A stretch of 64,000 bases of DNA from Acanthosepion esculentum (GCA_964036315.1 OZ038480.1:11437703-11501702), one strand, 5' to 3'. Counted from the stretch's first letter, positions 47,885-59,944 are shown. Notes: generated from the sequence alone by a model not told the origin. Numbers and translations: made by a program.

Positions 47885-48870
47885 AATATTTAATATTAAA
47901 CATTTAATATTTAAAATTTAATATTTAATATTTAATATTAAATATTTAACATTTAATATTTAATATTAAAAATTTAATATTTAAATTTTCATATTTAAAA
48001 TTTAATATTTAACATTTAATATTTAATATTTAACATTTAACATTTAATATTGAATATTTAAAATTTAAAATTTAATATTTAAAATTTAATATTCAAATTT
48101 TCATAGATAACATTTAAAATTTAATATTTAACATTTAATATTTAATATTTAAAATTTAATATTTAAAATTTAATATTTAACATTTAACATTTAATACTTA
48201 AAATTTAATATTTAACATCTAATATTTAATATTTAAAATTTAATATTTAAAAATTAATATTTAACATTTAATATTAAATATTTAACATTTAATATTTAAT
48301 ATTAAAAATTTAATATTTAAATTTTCATATTTAACATTTAAAATTTAATATTTAACATTTAATATTTAATATTTAATATTAAATATTTAACATGTAATAT
48401 TTAATATTAAAAATTTAATATTTAAATTTTCATATTTAAAATTTAATATTTAACATTTAATATTTAATATTTAACATATAATATTTAACATTTAATATTT
48501 AATAGTTAAAATTTAATATTTAATATTTAAAATTTAATATTTAAATTTTCATTTTTAACATTTAAAATTTAACATTTAACATTTAACATTTAAAATTTAA
48601 TATTTAAAATTTAATATTTAACATTTAATATTTAACATTTAATATTTAACATTTAATATTCAATACTTAAAATTTAATATTTAAAATTTAATATTTAACA
48701 TTTAATATTAAATATTTAACATTTAATATTTAATATTAAAAACGTAATATTTAAATTTTCATATTTAATATTTAGCATTTAATATTTAATATTTAACAAT
48801 TAATATTTAACATTTAATGTTTAACATTTAATATTTAAATTTTCATATTTAACATTTAATATTTAATAAA
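47885..48870. repeat. AT satellite built from TTTAA/ATATT words, about 1 kb
   Basis: Continuous blocks of atttaatatttaacatttaa, with aaattttcatatttaa as a marker every 100-230 bp (near 47985, 48320, 48425, 48540, 48755, 48840), suggesting a higher-order unit. Only C at fixed places (aac) breaks the A/T composition. 48890-49180 has nothing else. Confidence 0.92.
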
Positions 48871-49179
48871 AAAAGGAAAAAATACGAAAATATCCAATAT
48901 TTGACACCCCACCCATTTTTCCCTGAAAAAAGGACTCCTAAGTCTTCTGCAAATTTGCTAATATGCCAATTAGTCATTGTAAACTATAAGCATTTGTACC
49001 AAGCGTAATTCTATTATAATATTAAAATTAAAGAGTATACCCTTATATGCCATCAAATATGGTATATTTCAGATAACTTTACTTTAGTCTGGAACAAGGG
49101 AACAGTTAAATGGGAACCAGTAAGTCTCTGAGACTAGTTTGCTAATTCTAAGAGAGATGCTAATGAGGGAATTTTAAGG

Positions 49180-49450
49180 AAAATGGAAACGAAAAGAACA
49201 TTTATACATAAAATCAAAAGCAGGCAGTACAAATTTCACATAATGAGGAAAGAGGGCTTGGAAAATTTGACACTTACAGGACACAACTGAAGGCAACAGA
49301 GTCTGCAGGGAAAAACAAATGAGTTTGTGTAAATGGGTGACAGAAGAGAGGGAGTGTGACGGATAGTAGGGGAACAAACATTGCTTAGAGTTAGATAGAA
49401 AGTTGTGGCGAGCCATAATCGCCCACGTCCTGAAGGGACATGGTGCATAA
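49180..49450 (+). pseudogene. RTE-like LINE, C-terminal end
   Basis: cataatgaggaaagagggct, tgtaaatgggtgacagaag and gccataatcgcccacgtcct follow the LINE C-terminus in order, with frame breaks. 49451-50020 holds no named feature. Confidence 0.75.
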
Positions 49451-50024
49451 AAGAAAACTATTTACTATGTTAGTCTGGCAAAAGGCTACAGTTAAATAAG
49501 ACCCAATAAGTATCATGCTCTTTATACTAGTAATAGTCTCAGTGACTGGTTTACTAATCTATCGGCACACCCCTCCTTCCGTCAACTGTTGCCTCAAAGC
49601 TTTTCTCTTTCTCTTTTCTTCATCGTCGTTGCTACCATTTGAGCAACGACCCAACGCACAGGGAGCCGACTTTCTTTTCGGTGGACGAAGCTATTGATTC
49701 AATATATTTTTTCTATCCCAGGTCAGCAGTCAATGTGAGACCGAGCAGTCGCAAAGAGGAGCTCTCGAGAAGTTGAGCGTCATATCCTAAAAGGGTATCA
49801 ACTACCCTTGTACGTGGGAGTCTGGTGGTCTGACACAAGGTCATGCAAAAAGAAACCACACTTGGCGACCAGGCTTCCACTACAAATTTCAAGATAGATA
49901 TTGTTTACCAAGATTAGCTTCGTCTGACACAAAGCCACAGAAATGAGGGTCAAACATCATCGATTTTGACTTTCAAGATCAATGCCTGCCCACTCTGTCC
50001 ACACCTAGTATGAGTATGTTTACA

Positions 50025-50123
50025 TGTTTGTGTGTGTGTGTGCGTGCAGAATAGCTTTAGCTAGAGAGAGGTGTGTGTATGTACGTATGTGCATGCAGAA
50101 TAGCGTCAGTTAGAGAGAGAGAG

Positions 50124-50172
<49 letters not shown>
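50025..50172. repeat. (TG)n microsatellite with repeated cagaatag unit
   Basis: gtgtg...tgcagaatagc..tcag.tagagagag is repeated three times between 50025 and 50210; pure TG at 50126-50171. Confidence 0.88.
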
Positions 50173-50175
<3 letters not shown>

Positions 50176-50224
50176 AATAGGATCAGCTAGAGAGAGAAAG
50201 AGAGGAGAATGATTCTTCTTCTAT

Positions 50225-50470
50225 ATATCATATCCCTTCAGGACGTTGGTGATCATGGCTCTCCACAATTTCCTGTCCTTTGTAGCTCTTAATAATTTTT
50301 GTCTTTTTGTTATCTCCCCTAAACCTTTCTCTGCCGCCCTTGCCTTCAATCCGGCCTGTGAGTATCAAATTTTCCAAGACCTCTTTCCTCATTATATGCC
50401 CTTGAAATTTCAACTATCACTTCCGGATGTTAAATATAAATGTCCTTTTGGTTTCCATTTTTTCTCAAAC
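50225..50470 (-). pseudogene. RTE-like LINE, C-terminal end
   Basis: The minus strand reads MKFQGHIMRKEVLENLILTG, then RIEGKGGRE, and after a gap TKIIKSYKGQEIVESHDHQR. The head is gcaacgatgaagtttgagaa. Confidence 0.78.
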
Positions 50471-50559
50471 TTCATCGTTGCTGGAAATCAGAGAGCCAAG
50501 TAACAATTCCAGTTCATTTCACTTATACGCAAATATCCTTGTGAAAGGTATGAATACTT

Positions 50560-50820
50560 ACCTGGCTCCGGGCTCCGGCCCTGTGCTGGTAGTATCACGG
50601 CTACGACTAGCTTGGATCGGCTCTGACCAGTTTGGACCAGCTATGACAAGCCAAGACCAGCTATGACGAGCTTAGACCAGCTCTGACCAGCTTGGACAAG
50701 CTATGACCAGCTTAGACCAGCTCAGACCAGCGGCCCGAGTGAAAACACTCGGGTACCCACGTTTAAAACTGACCTTGTGTCACAGCCTGACTTAGTGGGG
50801 GGGGGGTCAAGTAAATAAAT
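50560..50820 (+). repeat. 11-bp satellite inside a family D copy
   Basis: gaccagctatg and gaccagcttgg alternate about 12 times between 50602 and 50730. After it come cactcgggtacccacg, accttgtgtcacagcctgac and ggggtcaagtaaata, as at 43010-43075. Confidence 0.85.
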
Positions 50821-50970
50821 AAATCTTCTCCCCAGATACGGGTTAAATAGTAGGGCGTGTATCAGTAAATCATGATTATCTCTAAAATAATTCTTACATT
50901 CTACAAATATTTTCTGTCTTTAAATAACCTGCAAAAGGTTGATTAGCCGTAAAAGACAAAATCAATCTAG
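50821..50970 (+). mobile_element. SINE family A 3' part
   Basis: ttctccccagatacgggtta, tctttaaataacctgcaaaa and gattagccgtaaaagacaaa match the end of the 56947-57330 SINE. Confidence 0.6.
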
Positions 50971-51039
50971 CATCAAAAACCTCATTTTGTCTATAAGCAA
51001 AGGGATGTATCTGTATGTTCTAAATATGTCTTTATTCTC

Positions 51040-51200
51040 GGATCAATAGATAAACCTTTTCATTCTGTTTTTCCCCATAATCTTCAATATGTCCTGTGAG
51101 TATCAAAGCCTGCTTTCCTTATTATGCGGCCTAGATATTTCAACTGTCTATTACTGATGGTAAGTATAAGTGTCCATTTTGTTTAAAGTGCTCAACACCT
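51040..51200 (-). pseudogene. RTE-like LINE fragment
   Basis: Complement of the LINE block just 5' of its C-terminus (cctgtgagtatcaaagcctg, tgcggcctagatatttcaac), as at 50350-50440. Confidence 0.6.
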
Positions 51201-51329
51201 TCAGGTCTGTGATTGAAGGATGGGGGAAAAATAAGATTAAGTGTATATAAAGTTTATCATTTATATTAGATTGAATTTCTTCTTAAATTGGCTAAGAGAA
51301 ATAGCTTTAAAAAAAAGCAAGGAAATAGT

Positions 51330-51707
51330 GTAGCGAACCGTGGGGCTGAAGATGTGAAGAGATATCAGAAGGTTAAAATTTCCTGCTGGCGGGTCCAGCT
51401 ACATGGGAATGTCGGACTTTAACTAAGTCCAAAGAAGACAAAGAAAACAAACAAGACCGATATACATGGGTAAACAAATATATATTAATAACAAAACAAG
51501 TTAAACAAAGACATGGACTGTTACATAGAGTTTGTATGGAGAAATTATGTGTGTGTGTTGTAAGTGTTCGTACGTACGTGTATTGTTCTTAGCGCGTTCC
51601 TAGAATTTGGGAAACGCTGTATGTGTGAGAGGTCACATATTGGCCTAAGTGGAAAAAGAGAGATTTTACCTCGTCTCCGCGCGAGGTAGCGGCCCAAGGC
51701 CTAAGTC

Positions 51708-51780
<73 letters not shown>

Positions 51781-51860
51781 GTCAGCCAGTATTTATAGCC
51801 AGGAGAGAGAGACCCCTGTTGAAGGATTAAAGAACTGAGGAGGAGCTAACTCCGACAATA
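51330..51860 (-). other. LTR-like or promoter-like sequence with embedded (GA)n
   Basis: On the minus strand ggctataaatactggctgac (51803-51784) is TATA-box-like, followed by a (TC)n run (51777-51712) and cgctacctcgcgcggagacg. Direct evidence for an LTR (paired copy, TG...CA ends) was not found. 51860-52550 has no feature. Confidence 0.3.
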
Positions 51861-52552
51861 TTTTGTGTGATAACAATGTCCTTAAAAATAATGATAGTAA
51901 CTATTATTATTTTTAATTGCTCAGGATGACATGAAGTTTATTCAAATTTTCTCAGAATTTTAAATTTTATTAATGCATCAATTGTGGTTGAACTATCATT
52001 TTGTAACTTTTGATGCCATTTTTTTTAAATAGGTTGAAACGTTTTATTTATTTGTAGCATGACAGTTTAAATAATGGATGTTAATAAAAATTACACTTGG
52101 TATTTTCATAATGACCATAAACAAAGGACATTTTCCTTTCTTAGAACTAGTAAACAGTGACTGGATTTTAATAAATTCTTGCATTTTCAAAACAGTAGAA
52201 AAACAAAACGAAAATAAGAAAAAACAGGAGAAAAAGTTTGAGGGCATATATTAGTTTGCTATCATATTTTTGAGGTAGTTGTTTTATGCTTTCCATATTG
52301 AAGAGTTCGAAAGAGTTATCAAAATCTTATAGATTCAATACGAACAAGGGGAAAAATGAACAAAGCAAATAAATATCAGCATTAATAAACAACAAGTACA
52401 ACATAATAATGAAGTTTGGGCTGATAAAACAAACTTGTCATCAGTTCAATATATATTCTATCATTTATCTTAGGTTGATTCGCCTCGTCCGCTTTCTTTT
52501 TGTCAGTTGCCATTATCATTATTTAAATTTAGCTAAAATCAGTTCATCAGTT

Positions 52553-53300
52553 CAGAGAGAGAAAGAGGGGGAAAGAGAGAGAAATAAAGATGAAGGTTAA
52601 TAGAAATAGAGAGTGGAGAATGAGGAAAGGTAGAAGTTAGGAGGGATTGTGAAAAAGAAAAGAAATAGAAACGAGAGAGTGGGGAGTGAGAAAGATATAC
52701 GTGCAGGAAGCAATAAGGAAAAATAAAGTAGATATTAAGAAGAATAGCAAAAAAGAAGAAAAACAGAGAGAGAGAGAGACGGTAGAGAGAGAGGGGGGTA
52801 GAGAGAGAGAGAGAGAAAGCAGAAGAGAAGGGAAAAGGTAGACAAAAGAGAGTAAGAAAGAAAAAGAGAAACAAAAGATAAGAACGATAAAATAAAAGAA
52901 ATACAAAAAGTGAAGAGGAAGGTGAAGGATACAATTAAAGATAAAATGCAGTAGAGGAAGAAGAAAAAAGTTCGTCAGGGAAAAAGAAAGAAGATAAAGA
53001 GTATAGAAAATAAAGGAAGTAATAGAAGAGAGGGAGGAGTGAAATAGAAAGTGTGGAGTGGTAGAAGAGAGAGAAGTTAACAAGAAAAGCAGGAAGCAAA
53101 ATAAAGAAGAAGGAGGAATAGAAAATGGCGGTGAAGGAAAGAAAAAGGAAGAAAAAGAAGCGAGATTTGGGGGAAAGAAGAGAGAAGTGTAAAGGATTAA
53201 AAAGAACATTTACGATAGAAAGAGAGAAAAATGATGATAAGGAACAATAGTAGAAAAAGAGACTAAAGTAAAATAAGACGAAACAGAAAGAAGAGAAAAG
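52553..53300 (+). repeat. Polypurine tract
   Basis: About 0.75 kb of A/G with short (GA)n cores. Long serine/leucine-rich minus-strand frames are compositional. 53301-53890 shows no feature. Confidence 0.9.
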
Positions 53301-53889
53301 GATAGAAAAGTGTTGGTCGCAGTTGTCTCCCCTTACTTCTACGATTACTACAACTCTTACTAATAATCATCCATCAATTCAAAGCAAGAATAAATCTTTT
53401 TAGCTGTAATCAGTTTTCATTTTCCTTTAATAAGTGTTTGCTATTTGATTTTTTAAAAGGTTTATAGTAAAATTTTCACTTTTATGTTTCTTCTTGCTGA
53501 TATTCCGTTTTAAAATAAAGAAAAAGAAAAAAAAATCAAAATTGCCCTGAAGTAATGACTCGACACAGAATCTAGCATTTATTTTGCGTAACAAGAGTTT
53601 TTTTTTTTTTAGATTTAACTTGGCTTTGCCATTGTAGCCAGTGGGCGAACGAGATTTTCCTTGATGAGCAGAGGGCAGGGGAATATAGAACAATCAAGCG
53701 ATGTATTTCAAAATCCCTTTTCGTAAGCCCGCCTCTTTCTTTTTAGGTCATTACTTTTTCCTTTCCTTTTCTTACCTTGCGTCGAACTGATTCGTAAATT
53801 TTTCTCATCCAACCTACCCAAACCTCCGATTTCAAATTTACATTTTAAAAAAAGTTATTTATCATCATCCATTAATTTTCTTTATCGCA

Positions 53890-53920
<31 letters not shown>

Positions 53921-54200
53921 CATAATAATAATAATAATAATAATAAAGTTTCCGAAATATTTTCCGATCTATTATTATTGATGGTGGTGTTGGGTGTCAA
54001 GTTTCGCTCGAAAAGAGTTGGGTGTGCTTAACGATTGACATTTAATAACTTAATACCCTAACTTAAGTTTAAATGGTTTCGTATGGAAACTGGAGAGAAA
54101 GAAAAAATGTGAGTTAAAACAAAGAGAAAGCAGCTTAGTGAAAAAGAAAAGGAGGAGGAGGAGGAGAGATGCAGAGAGAGAGAGAGAGAGAGAGAAGGGG
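53890..54200. repeat. (TAA)n and (GA)n microsatellites
   Basis: (TAA)n at 53890-53946 with one cat interruption; GGA/GA-rich run at 54145-54195. Confidence 0.88.
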
Positions 54201-54743
54201 AAGAAACGTGTACAGACCGATTTCACTAATGGCCAAGGTAGTTGCTTCTTTTTCACTGGATTCGATGGTCAGTGTTTGTGTCCAACTGGAATTTCGAGAG
54301 CTAATTTTTAGTGGATGCAAAGCTATTTTGCGGCCATGAATGTCAGTCCCGTTTGGATTTGTTTCAGATAAAAAGCTGAACTTTATAATTAATTACTATT
54401 CTACCAAATTCACACAATGGTAATTGAGTACAATCCCTGGATCAAGTAGTACACATTTAAACTCAAATAACGACGAACAAAACAAGATATCCCTAGACTT
54501 GGGCAAAAGAACGAGAACAAGCTAATCCCGTAAAGGATTCAGTTCGACATTCTCTGAAGGTTACACGAATCGACAGACACCTAGCGAAGACCGGTGCATA
54601 TAACGGTCGAAATGTTGTGATAATAACAACAAAAATAAGAAAATTAGTCCGAATGTAAATAATAACTCTTCATTCCTCCAGAAATTCAGATAGAAATTGT
54701 AGTCTTGTGCTGCATTGATCAAATAAATCGTTCATAACTTAGT

Positions 54744-55320
54744 ATCTGTCTATATTTCTGAGATGAGGTATTATATACACTATTTACATTATTCGGACTA
54801 TTGTCCTCATCTTTGTCGCCATATTTATTACAACGTTTCGGCCCTTCAGTATCTGTCTATATTTCTGAGATGAGGTATTATGTACACTATTTACATTATT
54901 CGGACTATTGTCCTCATCTTTGTTGCCATATTTATTACAACGTTTCGGCCCTTGTACGCTCCGGCCTTCTTCAGTATCTGTCTATATTTCTGAGATGAGG
55001 TGTTATGTACACTATTTACATTATTCGGACTATTGCCCTCAAAGTTGTCGCCATATTTCTTACAACGTTTCGGCCCTGCAGTATCTGTCTATATTTCTGA
55101 GATGAGATATTATGTACATTATTTACATTATTTGGACTATTGTCCTCATCTTTGACGCCATATTTATTACAACGTTTCGGCCGTTGTACGCTCCAGCCTT
55201 CTTCAGGTGGTTGGAATGTCGAATTGAACCATTTATTTCGCTTACTGGGTAGACTGTTCTAGTTCCACGTGCCATGTCTAATGGATGTCAGTTATCAGTT
55301 ATTTCCTGTTAATTCCCCTT
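54744..55320 (-). mobile_element. SINE family C tail and body, tail expanded into about four 107-bp units
   Basis: atctgtctatatttctgaga starts at 54744, 54851, 54976 and 55083 (spacing 107, 125, 107). The 125-bp unit retains the stem-loop tgtacgctccggccttctt that the 107-bp units lack. On minus, 55206-55175 reads ctgaagaaggctg gagcgtacaa cggccgaaacg. The body with tggaactagaacagtctacc continues to 55320. Confidence 0.82.
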
Positions 55321-55608
55321 TTGTCTCCATATGTGATCAGCCATGCCTGATTTTTCCACTTCCCCTCGTGTTACAGCTTTCGGGTGTTCTTGAAGCCTTA
55401 CCTTAAGGGGGCGGGCTGTCTCTCCTTTATATTTCTTTCCGCAGCTGCACGGGATAGCGTACACACAGTCTTTAGTCATATTCTCCTCGATGGAGGTCTT
55501 ACTCGGGAGAGATATCTGTGAAGTGTCGCACAGCTTTTGAAGGTTGTCATATGAACCGCAGATCCTTTGTATTTTCTCTGGTAACCCCTTCACATAAGGC
55601 AAGGTGCG
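55309..55608 (-). pseudogene. Penelope-like element fragment with GIY-YIG domain
   Basis: Open for about 97 codons on minus: LPYVKGLPEKIQRICGSYDN, then TKDCVYAIPCSCGKKYKGET and ARPLKVRLQEHPKAV, ending SGMADHIWRQKGN and a stop. VYAIPC..C...Y.GET.R.L..RL.EH is the GIY-YIG core of PLE proteins (usual YIG Tyr and the Arg are present; the Ile of YIG is Lys). Family members normally continue past HIW..., so it is 3' truncated exactly where SINE-family-C sequence (ggggaattaacagg) begins. The RT domain is missing upstream. Confidence 0.82.
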
Positions 55609-55611
55609 AGT

Positions 55612-55860
55612 TCAATACCTGGTTAAGGCGGTGGGGAACTTGGAGAGGGGAATTAACAGGCGATAACTGATAACTGACATCCATTAGACATGGCACGTGG
55701 AACTAGAACAGTCTACCCCAGTGAGCGAAATAAAGGGTTCAGTTCGACATTCGAACCCCTTGAAGAAGGCCGGAGCGTACAACGGTTGAGACGTTGTAAT
55801 AAATATGGCGACAAAGATGAGGACAATAGTCCGAATAATGTAAATACTGTATGTTTATAA
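55612..55860 (+). mobile_element. SINE family C, from B box to tail
   Basis: gagttcaatacctggttaag (B box), ggagaggggaattaacaggc, a body with tggaactagaacagtctacc, then ttgaagaaggccggagcgta, acaacggttgagacgttgta and a tail ending aatgtaaatactgtatg. It is the inverted partner of 54744-55320. 55870-56940 shows no feature. Confidence 0.82.
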
Positions 55861-56946
55861 CTTAAGTTAAATCAACACTAATTAAAGCTTTATCTGAACG
55901 CCTTCGAAAATTAATTTGATAATATCGATGAAAGAATAATTTCTGCTCGAAGAAAAGGTAGGTATTTTACTAGTGAAGGAGTAGCACTTACGATAAATTA
56001 AGACAATTAATTAATAATCATTAATTAATATCGGAACATTTGAGATGATGAATTTACCTGTTTCCTTTTTACTTGTTTACTAGCATTCGTGAGTTCAATA
56101 CCTGGGTTGGGTAGTCAGCATATGTCATACTTTGGTTCAGTGGGAGATACGATACAGGCGACACAAAAGTGAAGAAAGACGGAATTATCTGATACGAGTT
56201 ATCTCCCCTTAGCACAGAAATCAGAATGAGAACAATGTCTTCCTCGTACAGTCACCAGCAAATGTTTAAGGCAGTTTTTAATTGTAAATAAAGCAAATCA
56301 AACACATTTTTACGCCACAAAAAATACACATTATAATGATAAAAATACTAGTACTTCATAGCATCCCCTTGAAAACTGCCGGAATTCTTTTCAGTGGCAA
56401 GGAATATACATTAAAATTAAAGAATGGCCACTATTTGCCCACCCAAACTTTGTAATCACCCAAAGTTGATCAATAGTCACTGGACATTTATCTTTTATTT
56501 TCCAACAATTTCTATAATATTCAAGTCCGGAAACTAGCTTGACCAATTTTCGAAATGTACGGTGTCTTTTTCTTTTCAATAAAAATAATTTTTATTTTAT
56601 CTCGTGGAAATAATTTGCCAGATTTTGGTTTATGCAAACACATAAAAAACAAACCTTGCTTTCCAGAATATTCCTTAGAAATGTGTTGCATTTTACAGCA
56701 GATATTTTTAGGTTAGAGGTAATTTTCATTTGGGATTTTCTCTCCTCATAAAGAGACACAACTTTTCGCTTTTTTTTCTTCTTTTTTCACAATTGAAACG
56801 CGTGGCATTTGGCAGTAAAATATGTAAACAAAATAAAATGTGAATTGTATTTGTTTCTCAGAGATTCTGAACAAATTTAAATTCTCATTTTACTAAGTTA
56901 TGTTTACGTTACATATGGTAATATCATTAGCTCACTAACATTTTTG

Positions 56947-57330
56947 GCTTACGGCCATATCACGTTGAAACATCGGTTCTCATTCGATCACCGAAGCAAC
57001 ATTGAAACTGGTCAGTATCTAGATGGATGAGTGCCGGGGAATACCAGGTGCTGTAAGCTTGGATGTGCGGGTGGTGTAATGGATAAAGCTCGGAATGAGA
57101 AATCGGAGAGCTGCGTTCGAATTCTAGTCGAGTTCGTTATATTCGCTTAAGTGTAAATACCCTTGAGAAAGGTATGAACTCACCTCTTTTCCTCCCAGCT
57201 ATGGGTTAAATAGTAAGAAAATTATTATTATTATCACTAAAAAATTCTTACAATCCGAAAATAGGTTTCAGTTTTAAATAACCTTAAAAGGGTAGATAAG
57301 CCGTAAAAAACAAATCAATTCACTTATATT
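56947..57330 (+). mobile_element. 5S rRNA-tRNA dimeric SINE, full length
   Basis: 56947-57060 matches 5S rRNA end to end (gcttacggccatatcacgtt ... gatcaccgaagcaacattga ... ccaggtgctgtaagctt), about 114 bp, with internal promoter boxes altered (gatggatgagtgcc for gatgggtgacc). 57061-57132 is tRNA-like (gcgggtggtgtaatggata; B box gcgttcgaattct). The body gagaaaggtatgaactcacc and a tail ending aataaccttaaaagggtaga / taagccgtaaaaaacaaatc follow. It is the same family as 5035-5350. Confidence 0.88.
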
Positions 57331-57374
57331 TTTGTCATTCTAGTTTTAATTTCTATTACTTATATTTGTTCTCG

Positions 57375-57560
57375 CTAGTTTTCATCCAGTACAAGGCCCA
57401 AGGGCCACTCAAAGTAGAGGGTTACTGTATGGAGTTGTATTTTGTAAGAAAGATCACGATAATAGGAAAGATAGACCGCTAGTTCTAGACTTGAATAGGG
57501 CAATATTATTTAGTGAATAAAATTTCAGAGTTCAGGCGGAGATGTTAGGGGTATAGAGTT
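57375..57560 (-). pseudogene. LINE (second family) 3' end
   Basis: aaggcccaagggccactcaa and agagggttactgtatggagt are the complement of the 3' UTR seen at 24740-24790. A hairpin module, ctgaaga ... accgaaacg (57804-57837, plus), lies downstream. Confidence 0.6.
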
Positions 57561-57899
57561 GAAGTAGATTTTAGAAGGAACCGGAAAGCCAATCCTAAAC
57601 AGGAAACAAGGGATAATCATCTATTCATTTTCAAAATATGTTCAAAATATATAGAAAAACGTTAAAATGAACGTTATTCATTTCATCGTTTATCATTAGA
57701 TTAAATCGAGAATCACAATTTCAAGTTAAACATATTTTATGCATTGCTTGAAACAGTAAACTGTTCAATTCAAAGTTCCAAGATCAATAAGTAGGATAGA
57801 TACCTGAAGAAGACCAGCGGGTACAATAACCGAAACGTTATGAGTTTAACAACCAACATGAATATACTTATCTGAATGGAAATATATATAAGAAAAAGA

Positions 57900-58500
57900 A
57901 AGAAAGAAAATCTATCAAATATAATAAATTAAATTAAATTAAATCAAATCAAATAAAATAAAATAAATTAAAATAAATAAAATAAAATAAATTAATAAAA
58001 AATTAAATAAAATCAAATAAATTAATTGGGATTTGGATGTTCAGATTTTTAATAATAAAAAAAAATGGGCAACTGAATTTCCTACAGTTTTATAATTAAC
58101 TTCCACTTATAACATCTGTTTAATTTTTCTGCATATTTATCTTGAATTATTTAAGTTAATGAACAAATTGTTTTCTCATTTTGCAGGAGTAAGGGAGTAC
58201 AAAAATGTTACATAATTTACATTGTCCCAAGAACTTTTCGCCATTTCTACAGCCATTTTCAAGGTTGCTTTGTTTCTGGTCTTGTTGGTTTTTCACCATG
58301 TTTTGACTGTTTAAGTCGTATTTGAAACGCAGCAAGTTCAGTTGACCATTGATGACAATTCCAGAACAAAGTAACTATAAACAATTTTTTAAATTAATTA
58401 AATTAATAAAAATAAAATAAAATAAAATAAATTAAAATCAAATCAAATAAATTAAATAAAAATTAAAATAAATAAAATGTATCAAATATTTAAATAAACA
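57900..58500. repeat. AAATA/AAATT pentanucleotide-type repeats
   Basis: aattaaattaaattaaatca-type repeats at 57926-58025 and aaaataaaataaaataaatt-type at 58395-58500. 58501-59235 has no recognised feature; an open frame at 58927-59205 has no domain. Confidence 0.85.
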
Positions 58501-59239
58501 GCTAATACATAATAACAACGAAGAATGTCACTTTTTCCGCCTGTCGTTTCGCTATCTGTAACTTTTGTTACGCTAAAGTAAAGAAAGGCATAAAATTAAC
58601 AACTAAATGATTCGAAACAGTGACTTGGAGGCAAGCAGGCGTGTGACATACATTTTATGCCAACGTTCTGCTCTTTGGACAACACGGTAAAATGAACTTA
58701 TAAAAGTTAGAGTTCAGTGACAGTGGTGGATCTACTACGAAACTATTGAAACTTAAACTTCAGGACCCCCAATCCCAGATGGCCCCCTGAAGCAACTTTT
58801 TTAATAGAAGGAATTTTTCAACAACATCGATGTTTTTTTTTTTAACTGTTTGTTATTAAAATAAGGTGATTTTAGTGACAGAATCTTAAGCCAATGGGTT
58901 GAAGTAGCTAATATTGGCCTTAGAATATGCTCAAATATCCATTTCAGAAGGCCTCAAAATTCCTCCGGAAATGGTCAAATTTCAAAATTTTCTCGGCATC
59001 TTTATGTGCTCGTCGAGCTCGCAAGAATCTATTCATAGCCTACATTTTGGCACTTAGATCGTCGAATCTGTTGTTGCTCGTTGCGAAGGGATCCCTATAT
59101 CTGTTCAAGCTTCAGGGCCCCAATGATATAGGTCAGTCGCTGCACACAGATATTGCACCGTTATATAAGAAGTGGTCATTCATTTTTTTACCCGAAATCC
59201 TTTAGCAATAGGCTTTAGTACATAGTACACTGGTAAAAT

Positions 59240-59775
59240 TCACTTAAAGCTGATATGAAGACTATATTGAATCCAATGCTAGGTCTGCTGTTTAGAAAGT
59301 CGGTTCATTGTGCCGTGCTAGACAATTTTTTCTCTCCAGAGTATGTCTTGCATATTTATTAGTCTACCATTCGTCCATGCTTTGAATATTGCTGCTACAT
59401 CTGGTCTGGTATATTTAGAGATTCTTGATAAAATCCAAAGAATTAGCAATACTATTGGCCCTGATCTGGCATCTCGGCTTCGGTCATTTTTCCCACAACC
59501 GTAATGTAGCTTCCCTGTGACTTTTTTTTATAAATAATTTAATGGTAATTATTCGTTATGGTGCTTAGACTTTATGAATTTAAGCGCATTACTAGATTGG
59601 CGGCAAGGTCTCATCAATTTACAGTTGAATTGGGTGGAAGCAACCGTAAGTTCTATGCTAACAGTTTCTTCTATTGCACTTTTCGCTTGTGGAACTCTTC
59701 CAACTCCATGCTTTCTAGTCAACATTGATTTTCAAAAATGTAAACACAATGTCAATCGCTATCTATTGTCTTGAT
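59240..59775 (+). pseudogene. LINE (second family) RT C-terminus
   Basis: The plus strand reads VGSLCRARQFFSPE, then STIRPCFEYCCYIWSG, then ISNTIGPDLASRLRSFF, and near 59700 CGTLPTPCFLVNIDFQKCKH followed by NVNRYL. In-frame stops and a 30-nt T-rich interruption near 59520 disable it. It overlaps the same protein region as 44691-44930 and extends to the C-terminus. Confidence 0.82.
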
Positions 59776-59798
59776 TAATCTTCTATTCTTCTCTCTCC

Positions 59799-59866
<68 letters not shown>

Positions 59867-59888
59867 GGAGAGAGAAGAATAGAAGATT

Positions 59889-59944
<56 letters not shown>

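Noticed and set aside
56947..57060. A functional 5S rRNA gene
   Set aside because: It is fused to a tRNA-like unit, has changes in the internal control region and has no T-run terminator at its end.
58927..59205. 92-codon open frame
   Set aside because: No domain recognised and it lies between repeat fragments; not supported as a gene.
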